Origin: CAWIJK01 sp963836375
Lineage (GTDB): Bacteria; Actinomycetota; Acidimicrobiia; Acidimicrobiales; RAAP-2
Assembly (NCBI GenBank): GCA_963836375.1
Contig: CAWIJK010000001.1
Coordinates: 310,001-374,000 of the forward strand
Length of the DNA stretch: 64,000 nt
Reading direction: 5' to 3'
The notes under the pieces are model-generated. The model worked only from the letters and a program-made list of their open reading frames with translations, ran no database searches and was not told the DNA's origin. Every line of letters begins with the position of its first letter. Positions within the stretch are counted from its first letter, which is position 1. Positions 49,492 through 58,987 of the stretch are shown here, one piece after another. The position numbers were made by a program, and so were the translations under genes.

Positions 49492-51546
49492 CTAGCTCTG
49501 CGGGAAGGCCACCTTGGTCACCGGCGGAACACCGGTGAGGGTGATCGTCGTCGTCCCGGTCGTCCCGGTGAACGGGGCGTTCAGGACGAGGGTGGCCGTG
49601 CCCCCACCCGAGGACACGTAGTCACCCGTGGGGAACCCGGTACCCGAGACGCCGACGTTGGGGAACGAGGGCGGGTCGAGCGCACCGGCGTTGGGGATGT
49701 CCGGCGGGAAGTTCCCACCACCGACGAGGGTGACATCGTCCGAACCGTTGGTCGCGTTGACCGACAGGCTGGCCTCGCAGGTGGTGTTCGGCGCCGGCTG
49801 GCCGTCCGCCGGGGTCCCGCCGTTGGACGGAGGCGAGCTCTCGTCGGTCAGCCGGGGGAACCCGTTGGTGGTACCGATGATCGTGCCCAACTCGGTGTCG
49901 AAGCTCTTGCCGGTCGAGTTGTCGAGGTTCTTCTGGAAGTTGACGTCGCCGTCACAGATCCAGTTCAAGAACCCACCGGTCGAAGCCCTCACGGTTGAGG
50001 TCCGGTAGATGTTGAACAGGGTCCGAGCGGTCGGGTACTCGTTCGACAACAGGTTGGCCGTGGTCGGGAGGATCCCGCCGTTCTCGGTCAGCTTCACACC
50101 GGAGAAGGACTGCCCGTGGATCGTGGTCGCTGCGGCGTAGGGGTTCGTGTTGAACACGCCGTTGGACTCGATGTACAGGCTGGTCGCCACCTCGATGGCC
50201 TGGTCGGCGTAGTCCGGGCTGGGGAAGTCAGCCGTTGCGAACTGGTCGAGCTGGTCCGAGTTGTTCTCCAGCGCGATGTGCTGGCTGTTGGGGCTTGGCG
50301 CCGTCGCCGGGTTCGGGTCGTTGCCGGCGTCGGTGTCCATGTTCGCCGAGCACCCGCCACCACCGCTGACCCCCGAGGAGGCGTACGAGGTGAATGTGGC
50401 CTCTGTGCCCGACGCCGTGTTGACGCCCATGATCCGCACCGGGATGCCCACCGGGAAGCCCTGGCCCTCAGCCTGCGTCGAGGTGGTGGTGATGTCGAGG
50501 GTTCCGGTCGATGTGGTCACCGTGGCGTTGTTCGACAGGGTCATCGAGGCGCCAGAGACGCTCGAGACCAGCGTCCCCGACGGGATGCCATTCCCCGACA
50601 CCGCGTCACCGGCGACGACCTGGGTCGGGAAGTCGGGCGTGAAGCCGGACACCCCGTTGTCGGTGGCCCCCTCGGTGCCCGAGTTGAGCCCCACGTTGGT
50701 GACCACGATCGTCGGGCCGAGGTTGGTCAGCTGGCCCCAGTCGGTGATCTGGTTGTCCACCGGGCCGCCGGCCTGGCACCACAGGCGGTAGGCGGTGCTG
50801 TCGACGCCGCCGCCGTTGTCGACGTTGGAGATGTCGCTGAGCTCCGAACCGGTGTAAGGACCGGCCGTCGGGTCACCGGGGAGCCAACCCTCTTGGACCG
50901 GTCCCACCACACCGCCGTTGATGGCGTCGTAGGGAGCGATGGTCGAGGTGCCGAAACTCGAGGGGTTCACCGGGTAGGCGATGATCGGCACGCCGTCCTT
51001 GGCGTATCCGGTCTCGACCATGTCCGAACACGCCGAGCCGGCGGGCTTGGACGACCGGGAGAAGTCGACCGGCAATGGGGTCGACAGGGCTGCGCACAGC
51101 TGGCTCTGCCCGGCCCCCGAGCCCACGTCGTCGACGCCCTCTGTGACCTCTGTACGGTCCCAGTTGTCGTTGACGTCGGTGGTGGCCACGTTCTGTCCGG
51201 ACTGGCAGAACTCCTCTTCGTTGCCGCTGGCCGATGCCGGGTCGCTCGAGTTGTAGAGCGTCTGGCCGGCACTCGAGTTCAGGGTGCAGCCGTAGAGGCC
51301 GGCACCGGTGTAGAGGTCACCGATCTTCTGCATCATGAAGATCGTGGTGTCCGACCCGGTGTCGCGGATCCCCTCGACGTTGCCGTTGTAGAAGTGCGGC
51401 GCCACCGGAGTGGCCCCACCCGCGGGGTCAGACGGAATCTGGCCCGCATAGGCCACCCCCGTCCCCATGACCAACGTCGCCGCTAGCCCAGCGGCTCCGA
51501 AGGCGGCTGCTCGCGCCATACGGCTGCGCAGCTTGTGCTTTTGCAT
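49492..51546 (-). CDS. Large exported PstS-related substrate-binding protein with inserted beta modules
   Basis: The 684-residue protein has a signal peptide (AAAFGAAGLAATLVMGTGVAYA) and a periplasmic-binding-like fold: GSDTTIFMMQKIGDLYTGAG, CQSGQNVATTDVNDNWDRTE, DGVPIIAYPVNPSS, WCQAGG. Two beta-rich inserts have the pattern VSGxGxPxGxxVSS (around FPTQVVAGDAVSGNGIPSGT and GVSGTGFPTGDYVSSGG), as in some phage and surface proteins. I chose ATG 51546 because AAGGAG lies 11 nt upstream. No sorting signal. It lies just upstream of the pst-sortase operon but is separately terminated. It may bind phosphate or a similar anion; unverified. Confidence 0.75.
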   Translation of the reverse strand: MQKHKLRSRMARAAAFGAAGLAATLVMGTGVAYAGQIPSDPAGGATPVAPHFYNGNVEGIRDTGSDTTIFMMQKIGDLYTGAGLYGCTLNSSAGQTLYNSSDPASASGNEEEFCQSGQNVATTDVNDNWDRTEVTEGVDDVGSGAGQSQLCAALSTPLPVDFSRSSKPAGSACSDMVETGYAKDGVPIIAYPVNPSSFGTSTIAPYDAINGGVVGPVQEGWLPGDPTAGPYTGSELSDISNVDNGGGVDSTAYRLWCQAGGPVDNQITDWGQLTNLGPTIVVTNVGLNSGTEGATDNGVSGFTPDFPTQVVAGDAVSGNGIPSGTLVSSVSGASMTLSNNATVTTSTGTLDITTTSTQAEGQGFPVGIPVRIMGVNTASGTEATFTSYASSGVSGGGGCSANMDTDAGNDPNPATAPSPNSQHIALENNSDQLDQFATADFPSPDYADQAIEVATSLYIESNGVFNTNPYAAATTIHGQSFSGVKLTENGGILPTTANLLSNEYPTARTLFNIYRTSTVRASTGGFLNWICDGDVNFQKNLDNSTGKSFDTELGTIIGTTNGFPRLTDESSPPSNGGTPADGQPAPNTTCEASLSVNATNGSDDVTLVGGGNFPPDIPNAGALDPPSFPNVGVSGTGFPTGDYVSSGGGTATLVLNAPFTGTTGTTTITLTGVPPVTKVAFPQS

Positions 51547-51975
51547 GGTTCCAGTTGCTCCTTTGTGTCGATATGTCATGGATTCGGCTCCGATTGCTGG
51601 GACTCTCGGCCGGATTTTCAGCTCAGGCCAACGACGAAGGAGCCGGCGCATCCGACGACCACCCCGCCAAGAAGGTTCTCGCATATCGGGGGTCCGTACT
51701 CAACCGAAAATCCCTGGTGACACCAAGAAAACATCTGCCGATTGGGCGTTGCTCGCGAGGTCGTCACGCAGGTAAACCGCCATTTGCGGTTCCTTCAAAC
51801 GCCCCCTAAGGTGCTCGATCCTCCCGAGGCGATACGACGCCGACGGAGGGCCCTGTCGATGACGATTCAGAGGTATCCCGCACGGGCAAGAGCCGACGCC
51901 CCGATCCGCAGACCAGACGATCCAGCTGAAGGTGTGCGGGCCCTGGCGTCGATGGCCGGGCGTCGAGGGTCGTGC
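51547..51975 (-). promoter_or_regulatory. 429-bp non-coding region: promoter and long leader of the substrate-binding protein gene
   Basis: No coding signal is seen. It holds the ribosome-binding AAGGAG for the gene at 51546 and a perfect inverted repeat AACCGC (51775-51780), CATTT, GCGGTT (51786-51791), which could be an operator. An 8-bp palindrome CTCGCGAG lies nearby at about 51752. The base composition is closer to even than in genes. The leader of more than 200 nt may fold, but I could not match it to a known riboswitch. Confidence 0.45.
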
Positions 51976-52761
51976 TCAGTGCCCGGTGATCTTGATCGCC
52001 CACACGCAGTTGGCGGGGGCCTGAACCATGACGACCTGGCTTCCGGTGCTCGACACCTGGGTCACCTGCTGACCCGACGCCCCGCTCTCGTTGACCGCCG
52101 GTGTCGAACTCGGTTGGCCACCCGACGGTGCGACGAAGACTTGGAACGACGGACCTGACGCCGGGGCCGGCGTGCATTGGAAGGCCCACCCGATGTTCCA
52201 GGGGGGAGAGGTGATCGTGAAAGCCGGGCTGGTCCAGTTGCCGTGCAGCTGGGTATCGGGGACCAGGATCTGGATGGGTCCCGTCGACTGAGCAACCGTC
52301 GTCGACGTCGAGCCGCTGGCGGCCGTGGTAGTGGTCGTGGCCGCCGGGGCGGTGGTGGAGGTGGTGGCCGAGCTACGGGCGGCGGACGAATGGGTCGAAC
52401 CCGAGTGCGCCGATGTCGTCTTCGTACTACCCGCCGGCAGCGTAGTCGAGGGCGTCGTCGTGGTCGGAGCGGAGCTCCCGCTCGCCGCCGGGGGCGGCAG
52501 GGTGTAGGCCTTCGTGCCCGAGGACGAGGAGCTGGCGCTGCTGGAGTTGTAGTTGAGGGCCATGCCGACCAGGGCGGCCACCAGCATCCCGAGGGCCAGC
52601 TGCCACGTCTTCCACGTCCGCCGTTCCTTGAGATGCAGCTCTCCGGGCGCCGGAACGGGCTCGGTCCCGGCACGCTGGGGGTCGTTCCCAACCGATGGCG
52701 CGGCGCCCGGGGCCAGACCGGGCTGTTGGCCGCCCGGGCCGTCGTGCGACGTGGAAGTCAT
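51976..52761 (-). CDS. Single-pass membrane protein with Ser/Thr linker and C-terminal beta domain
   Basis: The 261-residue product has a 40-residue Pro/Gly-rich cytosolic N terminus, a membrane helix (TWQLALGMLVAALVGMALNY), a 100-residue Ser/Thr/Ala-rich linker and an extracellular domain of about 90 residues with two Cys (AFQCTPAPAS and APANCVWAIKITG) likely forming a disulfide. No domain is recognised. ATG 52761 is used; GTG 52770 is possible. Upstream lie three 10-bp direct repeats. Function unknown, perhaps a small surface-binding module. Confidence 0.65.
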   Translation of the reverse strand: MTSTSHDGPGGQQPGLAPGAAPSVGNDPQRAGTEPVPAPGELHLKERRTWKTWQLALGMLVAALVGMALNYNSSSASSSSSGTKAYTLPPPAASGSSAPTTTTPSTTLPAGSTKTTSAHSGSTHSSAARSSATTSTTAPAATTTTTAASGSTSTTVAQSTGPIQILVPDTQLHGNWTSPAFTITSPPWNIGWAFQCTPAPASGPSFQVFVAPSGGQPSSTPAVNESGASGQQVTQVSSTGSQVVMVQAPANCVWAIKITGH

Positions 52762-52830
52762 GTCCGACACGGTGGCCGCAAACCACCGACGAGTCAAGGC
52801 AGCCGGCCCCCGGCGCCCCCTGTCGATCGC

Positions 52831-52860
52831 CGAGGTGACCCGAGGTGACACAGAGGTAAT
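52831..52860 (-). promoter_or_regulatory. Three 10-bp direct repeats upstream of a membrane protein gene
   Basis: On the minus strand the bases read ATTACCTCTG, TGTCACCTCG, GGTCACCTCG: three directly repeated decamers with the core TCACCTCG exact in two and degenerate in the first. They lie 70-100 bp before the start at 52761. Direct repeats on one face of the helix are typical of response-regulator boxes, including actinobacterial PhoP boxes, whose period is 11 rather than 10. Confidence 0.45.
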
Positions 52861-52916
52861 GGGCGGGGGTGGCTACGCGAACGAAGCGGAAACTGGGCGA
52901 TCGCCGAGGGCGGTCG

Positions 52917-55067
52917 TCACCCGCTGGCCGAGGCCGGCTCGTCCGAAGGGGCCGGGGCCTCGCCGGTCGACTGGGCGGCGGGGGCTCCAACCACCGAGGG
53001 TCCCGGCATGGGCGAGGCGGAAACCGTGCCACCCGGGCTCGTCGTGACCGCGGGGAACGTCAGGGTCGCCGTGACGCAGTCCTGGGGCTGCTGGGCCTCG
53101 ACGATGTCGAGCGTCGGCTCCCCGCTCAGCTGCCAGACGTTGAGGGCCGGTTCGGAGGCCAGGCACGAGACGCTCGGGTCGTTCGACTGGAACCCGGTCA
53201 GTTGTCCGAGGTAGGTGGGGGTGCCGGCGGGGAGCGGTTCGGTCGGGGGCACCAAGGTCAGGGCGACCGCCTGGCCCTGCCAGATCCCCGAATAGCGCAA
53301 GCCCGAGCCGCCTGTCCCCGGCCCGGTGCCGCCGGTCGTCGTCGGGGTCGTGGGCCCGGTCGTCGGGGCCACCGGGGCCGTCGTGGAGGAGCTGGGCGCG
53401 CTCTGGACGGTGCCGGGCACGGTGGTGGCGGGGGCGTCGGTCGGTGTCGGCGCCGGGACCGCACTGGTCGGCGGGACGGTCGTCACCGGTGCGGTGGTCG
53501 TCGTGGTGGTCGAGGTCGGCGCGGTCGGCCCGGCGAGGGTGTCCTTGGTGGTCGGGGCGAACCCGGCCAGGGCTCCGAGCATCGCCGGGTCGTTCCCGTC
53601 GTAGCCGAGCGCCCAGATGCCGAGCCCGGCGATCCCGAAGAACTGCGCCATCTGCGCCTCGAGGTAGAGCGAGCTCGGGTCCTCGAAGAACGTCTCGTGC
53701 CACTGGGGGCCGACCTGGTACGACGTCCACGCCGTGTCCGTCGTCGAGTCCCAGTAGACGGGGTGCCCACTCGCCGCGATCTGCCCGTAGGACACGGTGG
53801 ACGGGGAGCCGGTGGCCTGGGCGGTCAGCGTCCCGTCGGTGGTCGGCCAGTCGTACCCGTAGAACGGGGCGCCGAGGATGATCTTGGAGGCCGGCACCAC
53901 CGAGCGGTACTGCTCGATCGTGGTCAGGTCGCTGAACATCGCGGAGGTGAGCGGCGAGGAGGCCGACGGCGTGGCCTGCAGGTTCAGCTGGTAGGCCATC
54001 ACGAAGAACCCGTCGACGACCGGGGCCAGCGCCCCGATGTTGTAGAACCCCCGCGGATCGCCGGCCGAACTGGCGTAGGTGTCCATGGTCACCTGGTAGT
54101 GGGGGTTGGCCGCGTGGACGGCGGCCGAGACCTGGGTGACCAGATTGGTGAGGCCCGCCTGGTCGCTGCTCCCGGTGCCTTCGAAGTCGAGGTTGACCCC
54201 GTCGAGGTTCTTCGCCTCGATGGCCGACACCAGGGCCGCCGAAAGGGTGGCCGGCGCGGAGGGGGACGCCGTGAGCGCGTCGAGGGCGGACTGCGAGAAG
54301 CAACTCACCGTGAGCACCACCCGGTCTCCGGCGGCGTGGGCCCGGGTGATGAGGTCGGCCAGCGCCTGGCTCTCATAGCCGTTCCACCCGGCGTCGGTAT
54401 GGTCGAGAGAACCGTCGGGGTTCACCCCCACGCTGAAGTAGGCCAGGGTGGTCATGGCTCCGACGTCGAAGCCCGAGCTCTGATCGAGCGTCCAGTAGGG
54501 AGCGAAACCGAAGACCTCATGTGGACGGAGGGGGGCCGCATCGGCGAGCGAAGGCGGGGCCGGCGCCGGCGGAGCGGTCGCCTCGGGCAGGGCCGGCGCG
54601 GCGCCCGAGCCCGGGAGCGCCCCGATCATCTTGGCCATCGCCGAGCCGTCGAGGCCGCCCAGAGCGACCGGGGAGGCCTTCCAGCTGGACAGTGAGTGCG
54701 CGGATCCCTTGGGACCTCCGGGGATGACCACCACCCCCAGCGAGACCGCCACCAGGAGCGCCAGACCCCCAAGCGCGGCTCGGCGAGCCAGCGACGGGGT
54801 ACCGAGGCCGGGCCCTTCTTGCGCCGAGCGGCCGAACCAGGAGCGGCCGTGCTCGGCGAGCCGGCCGGCGAGCGCACCCGGCGTCAACCCCCGTGTCCTC
54901 TGGGCCGTTGCATTCCGCGCCACCGCTGCTGGGGGCCCGGGCGGGATCGGCACGCTCGACCCCGTGACGCGCCCGGCGGCGGCCCCGTCGTCACCGACAG
55001 CCGAACCGGGGTCGACGCGTGGTGCCGACGACCCGTCGTCCCCACTGGTTTCCAGGTTCAACGCCAT
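52917..55067 (-). CDS. Membrane-anchored GH18-like glycoside hydrolase
   Basis: The 716-residue protein has about 95 cytosolic residues, a membrane helix (RAALGGLALLVAVSLGVVVI), and an extracellular GH18 TIM barrel whose active-site motif DGVNLDFEG gives the catalytic Glu. HEVFGFAPYW, FYNIGALAPVVDGFFVMAYQ and GIAGLGIWALGYDG are typical of SH3-associated/YaaH-like GH18 hydrolases acting on peptidoglycan or chitin-type glycans. A Thr/Pro linker and a C-terminal beta domain of about 100 residues follow. The start is ATG 55067; GTG 55073 is an alternative. A roughly 300-bp structured leader precedes it. Confidence 0.82.
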   Translation of the reverse strand: MALNLETSGDDGSSAPRVDPGSAVGDDGAAAGRVTGSSVPIPPGPPAAVARNATAQRTRGLTPGALAGRLAEHGRSWFGRSAQEGPGLGTPSLARRAALGGLALLVAVSLGVVVIPGGPKGSAHSLSSWKASPVALGGLDGSAMAKMIGALPGSGAAPALPEATAPPAPAPPSLADAAPLRPHEVFGFAPYWTLDQSSGFDVGAMTTLAYFSVGVNPDGSLDHTDAGWNGYESQALADLITRAHAAGDRVVLTVSCFSQSALDALTASPSAPATLSAALVSAIEAKNLDGVNLDFEGTGSSDQAGLTNLVTQVSAAVHAANPHYQVTMDTYASSAGDPRGFYNIGALAPVVDGFFVMAYQLNLQATPSASSPLTSAMFSDLTTIEQYRSVVPASKIILGAPFYGYDWPTTDGTLTAQATGSPSTVSYGQIAASGHPVYWDSTTDTAWTSYQVGPQWHETFFEDPSSLYLEAQMAQFFGIAGLGIWALGYDGNDPAMLGALAGFAPTTKDTLAGPTAPTSTTTTTTAPVTTVPPTSAVPAPTPTDAPATTVPGTVQSAPSSSTTAPVAPTTGPTTPTTTGGTGPGTGGSGLRYSGIWQGQAVALTLVPPTEPLPAGTPTYLGQLTGFQSNDPSVSCLASEPALNVWQLSGEPTLDIVEAQQPQDCVTATLTFPAVTTSPGGTVSASPMPGPSVVGAPAAQSTGEAPAPSDEPASASG

Positions 55068-55368
55068 TCCCACTGCCCGAGATCGCGACGGACGCTCCGC
55101 CCACACAAAAGCACCGGCCGCCAATGGCTGGACCGGTGCACGTTGGCCAGCATGAGGTATCCCGACTGTCAATGCAAACCTGGCGGCACCGGCCTGAACA
55201 GGGAGACGGACTGCCGAAAGCCACCGGCAAAGAGGGCCTCTACCAGGGGGTTCTCCCACCTGGCGCCGGCCCCCTCCGCCGGTTGGTGGCCCGGGCGGGT
55301 GGCGCGGCCGACCGGAGTGACCAGGTAGAGGGGTTCCTAAGATCGGGCTAAAGAATCCAGAGACGGCG
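55068..55368 (-). promoter_or_regulatory. Structured non-coding leader upstream of the GH18 gene
   Basis: No gene is seen. On the minus strand several stems can form: GGGAGA (55253-55258) with TCTCCC (55201-55206); within it a palindrome AGAGGGCCTCT (55231-55241) and TGCCG/CGGCA around a small loop (55212-55229); nearer the gene CACCGG (55112-55117) pairs with CCGGTG (55133-55138). A TTGACA hexamer occurs at about 55167-55172. I could not match it to a known riboswitch, though leaders of actinobacterial wall hydrolases often carry one. Confidence 0.4.
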
Positions 55369-57293
55369 TCAGTTCGGCGTCAGTCTCCCGGCACTCCGAA
55401 GCTTGTCGATGATCAGGTCGGCCGCCTCTTCGGGCGACGTGTTGACCGTGTCGACGCGGATCTCTGGATGTTCGGGTGGCTCGTACGGTGAGTCGACTCC
55501 GGTGAAGTGGGCCAGCTCTCCACGACGGGCCTTGCGGTAGAGGCCCTTGGGATCGCGTTCTTCGGCCACATGCATCGGGGTGTCGACGAAGACCTCGATG
55601 AACTCCCCTGACCCCAGGAGGTCGCGAGCTGCCTGCCGCTCGGCCCGGAACGGAGAGATGAACGAGACCAGCACGATCAGTCCGGCGTCCACCATTAGCC
55701 GGGCAACCTCGGCGACCCGCCGGATGTTCTCCACCCGGTCCGCCTCCGTGAAGCCCAGATCCCGGTTGAGACCCTGCCGGACGTTGTCCCCGTCGAGCAG
55801 GTACGTGTGACGTCCGAGGGCATGGAGCTTCTTCTCCACCAGGTTGGCGATCGTGGACTTCCCGGCGCCTGAGAACCCAGTGAACCACACCACGCAGGGC
55901 TGCTGTGACTTGAGATCGGCATGGGCCTGCCTGTTGACCTCGACCGCCTGCCAATGGACGTTCTCGGAGCGCCGAAGGGCGAAGTGAAGGAGACCGGCGC
56001 CGACGGTGTCGAACGTCAGCCGGTCGATGAGGATGAAGCCACCCATCTCGCGGTTCGCCGCGTACGGTTCGAAGGCGATGGCCTGGTCCAAGTTGAGGTT
56101 GCAGACCCCGATCTCGTTCAGCGAGAGGCTCTTGGTCGCCATGTGTTCGAGCGTGTTGACGTTGACCTTGTACTTCGGCTTCGCGATGGTCACGCCGGCC
56201 GTCTTGGATCCCATCTTGAGAAGATAGGAACGCCCCGGGAGCATCTCGACGTCGCTCATCCAGATCACGTGAGCCTCGAACTGATCGGCCACCGCCGGCG
56301 GGGAGTCGGCGATGCACAGGACGTCCCCCCGGCTGGCATCGATCTCGTCGGCGAGGGTCACGGTCACCGATTGGCCGGCGACGGCGACCGGGAGGTCGCC
56401 GTCACGGGTCACCACGCGGGCCACCGTCGACCGGGCGCCACCAGGCAGGACTCGGACCCGGTCACCTGGGCTCACCGAGCCGCTCACGATTCGTCCGGCG
56501 AAGCCCCGGAAGTCCGGGCTCGGGCGGTTGACGAACTGGATCGGGAGGCGCAGCGGTCCTTGCCCCTGTCCGTCGTCCACCGGGACGGTCTCGAGGTAGT
56601 CGAGGAGCGTGGGACCCCTGTACCAGGGCATCGCCGCGCTCGGCCTGGTCACGTTGTCGCCGTGCAGGGCCGACGGTCGGGATGCAGACGATCTCGTGCA
56701 ACCCGATCTCGGCCGCGAAGGCCCGATAGTCCGCCTCCACGGCGTTGAAGGTCTCCTCTGAATAGCCGACCAGGTCGAGTTTGTTGACCGCCACGGCGAC
56801 CTGGTGGATGCCCGAGCAGCGAGACGAGGAAACTGTGACGGCGGGTCTGGGTGAGGACACCCTTGCGGGCGTCGACGAGAATGACCGCCACGTCGGCCGT
56901 GGAGGCACCGGTGACCATGTTCCGCGTGTACTGCTCGTGCCCGGGCGTGTCGGCCACGATGAACTTGCGGGCATCGGTGGAGAAGAACCGGTAGGCCACG
57001 TCGATGGTGATGCCCTGCTCACGCTCGGCGGCGAGGCCGTCGACCAGGAGTGCGAAGTCCAGTTCGTCGCCCTGGGTGCCCACTTTCTTCGAATCGGACT
57101 CGAGGGCGCTCAGGTGGTCGTCGAAGACGAGCTTCGAGTCGTACAGCAGTCGTCCGATCAGCGTGCTCTTGCCGTCGTCCACGCTGCCGCACGTGATGAA
57201 GCGCAGGAGGCCCTTGCGGTCGTGGGCAGCCAGGTGCTCGTCCACCTCGTCGTGACCGCGAGCACCGGCGGCGGCTACCTCCGGTCCGGCCAT
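55369..57293 (-). pseudogene. cysNC: Bifunctional sulfate adenylyltransferase GTPase/APS kinase (CysNC), two frameshifts
   Basis: The 5' part is the EF-Tu-like GTPase CysN: GSVDDGKSTLIGRLLYDSK, DTPGHEQYTRNMVTGAS. After SLLG the frame shifts at CCC 56811-56813 (one surplus base) to IHQVAVAVNKLDLVGYSE, and again near 56674 (one surplus base) to SALHGDNVTRPSAAMPWY. From there the sequence runs intact through the CysN beta domains into an APS kinase: GFSGAGKSTIANLVEKKL and LDGDNVRQGLNRDLGF, ending at 55369. Joined, about 640 residues, like mycobacterial CysNC. Removing two bases restores every conserved motif, so read error is likely. It overlaps cysD by 4 bp. Confidence 0.85.
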
Positions 57294-58217
57294 CAGAAGT
57301 AGCCCTCCTGCTTCTTCTTCTCCATCGAGCCGGAGGAGTCGTGGTCGATGGCCCGACCCTGCCGCTCAGAAGTGGTTGACCGGAGCATCTCGCCGACGAT
57401 GTCGGCCAGCGTGGTGGCGTCGCTCTCAATGGCGCCCGTCAGCGGGTAGCACCCCAGGGTGCGGAACCGGACCGTCCGCATGGTCGGCTGTCTCGCCCGG
57501 CAAGAGAGGCATGCGGTCGTCGTCGACCATGATCAAGAGCCCATCTCGCTCGACGACCGGGCGCTCGGCCGCCAGGTAAAGGGGAACGATCGGGATCTCC
57601 TCCAGGCGGATGTACTGCCAGACGTCGAGCTCGGTCCAGTTGGACAGCGGGAAGACCCGGACGCTCTCACCAGGAGCTTTGCGGGCGTTGTAGACGTGCC
57701 AGAGCTCGGGCCGCTGGCGCTTGGGGTCCCAGCGGTGCTGGGCGGACCGTATCGAGAAGATCCGCTCTTTGGCCCGCGACTTCTCCTCGTCCCTCCGGGC
57801 ACCCCCGAACGCCAGATCGAAGCCGTACTGGTCGAGCGCCTTGCGCAGGCCCTGGGTCTTCCACATGTCGGTGTGGACGGCCGATCCGTGGGTGAACGGG
57901 TTGATGCCGAGCTCGATGCATTCGGGGTTCTGATAGACGAGGAGCTCGAGCCCGTGCTCTTGCGCCATCCGATCCCGCAACTCGTACATCGCCCTGAACT
58001 TCCAGGTCGTGTCCACGTGCAGCAGGGGAAACGGTGGGCGCGAGGGGTAGAAGGCCTTCAGCGCCAGGTGCAGCATCACCGAGCTGTCCTTCCCGACCGA
58101 GTACAGCATCACCGGCCGCTCGCTCTCGGCGACGGCTTCGCGGATGATGTGGATGCTCTCGGATTCCAGGCGTTCCAGGTTGCTCAGCAACCGCCGACCT
58201 GCCGTGGGGGCGCTCAT
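57293..58217 (-). pseudogene. cysD: Sulfate adenylyltransferase subunit 2 (CysD), frameshifted near the C terminus
   Basis: CysD makes APS from sulfate and ATP, helped by CysN. From ATG 58217 (4-bp overlap with cysQ) the PP-loop VMLYSVGKDSSVMLHLALKA, HVDTTWKFRAMYELRD, and FDLAFGGARRDEEKSRAKER are intact. After MPLLPGETAD the conserved C terminus MRTVRFRTLGCYPLTGAIES is in another frame; one extra base at 57482-57491 accounts for it. Joined length of about 307 residues is normal. The end overlaps the cysN start (ATGA), so the gene order cysQ-cysD-cysNC is one operon. Confidence 0.87.
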
Positions 58218-58984
58218 GGCGCCCATCCGGCGTCGGACACAGCTTGGAGCACCTGATCGGCGACATCAGACCGGCAGACCAGGAGATCGGGCAGGAGCGG
58301 GTCGGGCTGGTTGTAGCGGAGTGGCGAACCGTCGAGCCTCGAGGCATGCAGGCCCCGGCCCAGGGCCACGGCGACCGGCGCCGCGGAGTCCCACTCGTAC
58401 TGGCCACCGGCGTGGAGGTAGGCGTGGACCTCCCCGCGGACCACGGCCATCGCCTTGAACCCGGCAGAGCCCATAGGGACGAGCTCGGCCCCGAGGCGTT
58501 GGGCCACCGAGGTGGCGACCGCCGGTGGCCGGGTGCGGCTCACGGCGATCCGGAGGGGACCGTCGGGCGCCGCCGGGAGCTCGACCTCGTCGGCCGACGA
58601 CAGGGTGAGACCCAGGCCGGGCAGGGCCACCGCACCCAGTGTCGGTTCGCCGTCCACCGCCAGGGCGACGTGCACGGCCCAGTCGGTCCGTCTCTCGGCG
58701 TACTCCCGGGTGCCGTCCAGGGGATCGACGATCCAGACCCTGTCCTGCTTCAGCCTCCCGGGCTCCGCCGCGCCTTCTTCGGAGAGGAGACCGTCGTCGG
58801 GTCGCCACCGCCCGACGATCGTGGCGATCCAGCAGTGCGAGACGCTGTCACCAACCGCGCCGAGGTCCGGCCCGGCCAGCAGGGGATCGGCGGCGGCGGC
58901 CAGCAACAGCGCGCCGGCCCCCTCGGCCAGCCGGGCGGCCAGCACCTCGTCACCGACGCCGTCGAGCGTTCCGGGGATCCCCAT
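58214..58984 (-). CDS. cysQ: 3'(2'),5'-bisphosphate nucleotidase (CysQ-like, inositol monophosphatase family)
   Basis: The 256-residue phosphatase has the metal-binding motifs LLSEEGA, WIVDPLDGTREY and WDSAAPVAVAL of the inositol-monophosphatase superfamily. In the sulfur context it probably converts PAP or PAPS to AMP or APS, removing the by-product of sulfate activation. It precedes cysD with a 4-bp overlap, which supports CysQ over inositol phosphatase. The ATG at 58984 lies three bases after the beta-helix gene stop, so all may be on one transcript. Confidence 0.85.
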   Translation of the reverse strand: MGIPGTLDGVGDEVLAARLAEGAGALLLAAAADPLLAGPDLGAVGDSVSHCWIATIVGRWRPDDGLLSEEGAAEPGRLKQDRVWIVDPLDGTREYAERRTDWAVHVALAVDGEPTLGAVALPGLGLTLSSADEVELPAAPDGPLRIAVSRTRPPAVATSVAQRLGAELVPMGSAGFKAMAVVRGEVHAYLHAGGQYEWDSAAPVAVALGRGLHASRLDGSPLRYNQPDPLLPDLLVCRSDVADQVLQAVSDAGWAP

Positions 58985-58987
58985 CGC

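Noticed and set aside
51547..51750. Possible cyclic-di-AMP riboswitch (GAGCCGAATCC-like bases on the minus strand)
   Set aside because: Only a short stretch resembles the conserved core; the remaining conserved bases and stems could not be placed.
52869..54695. 608-residue plus-strand open frame opposite the GH18 gene
   Set aside because: Arg/Gly-rich with no domain; the opposite frame has the GH18 active-site motif and membrane helix.
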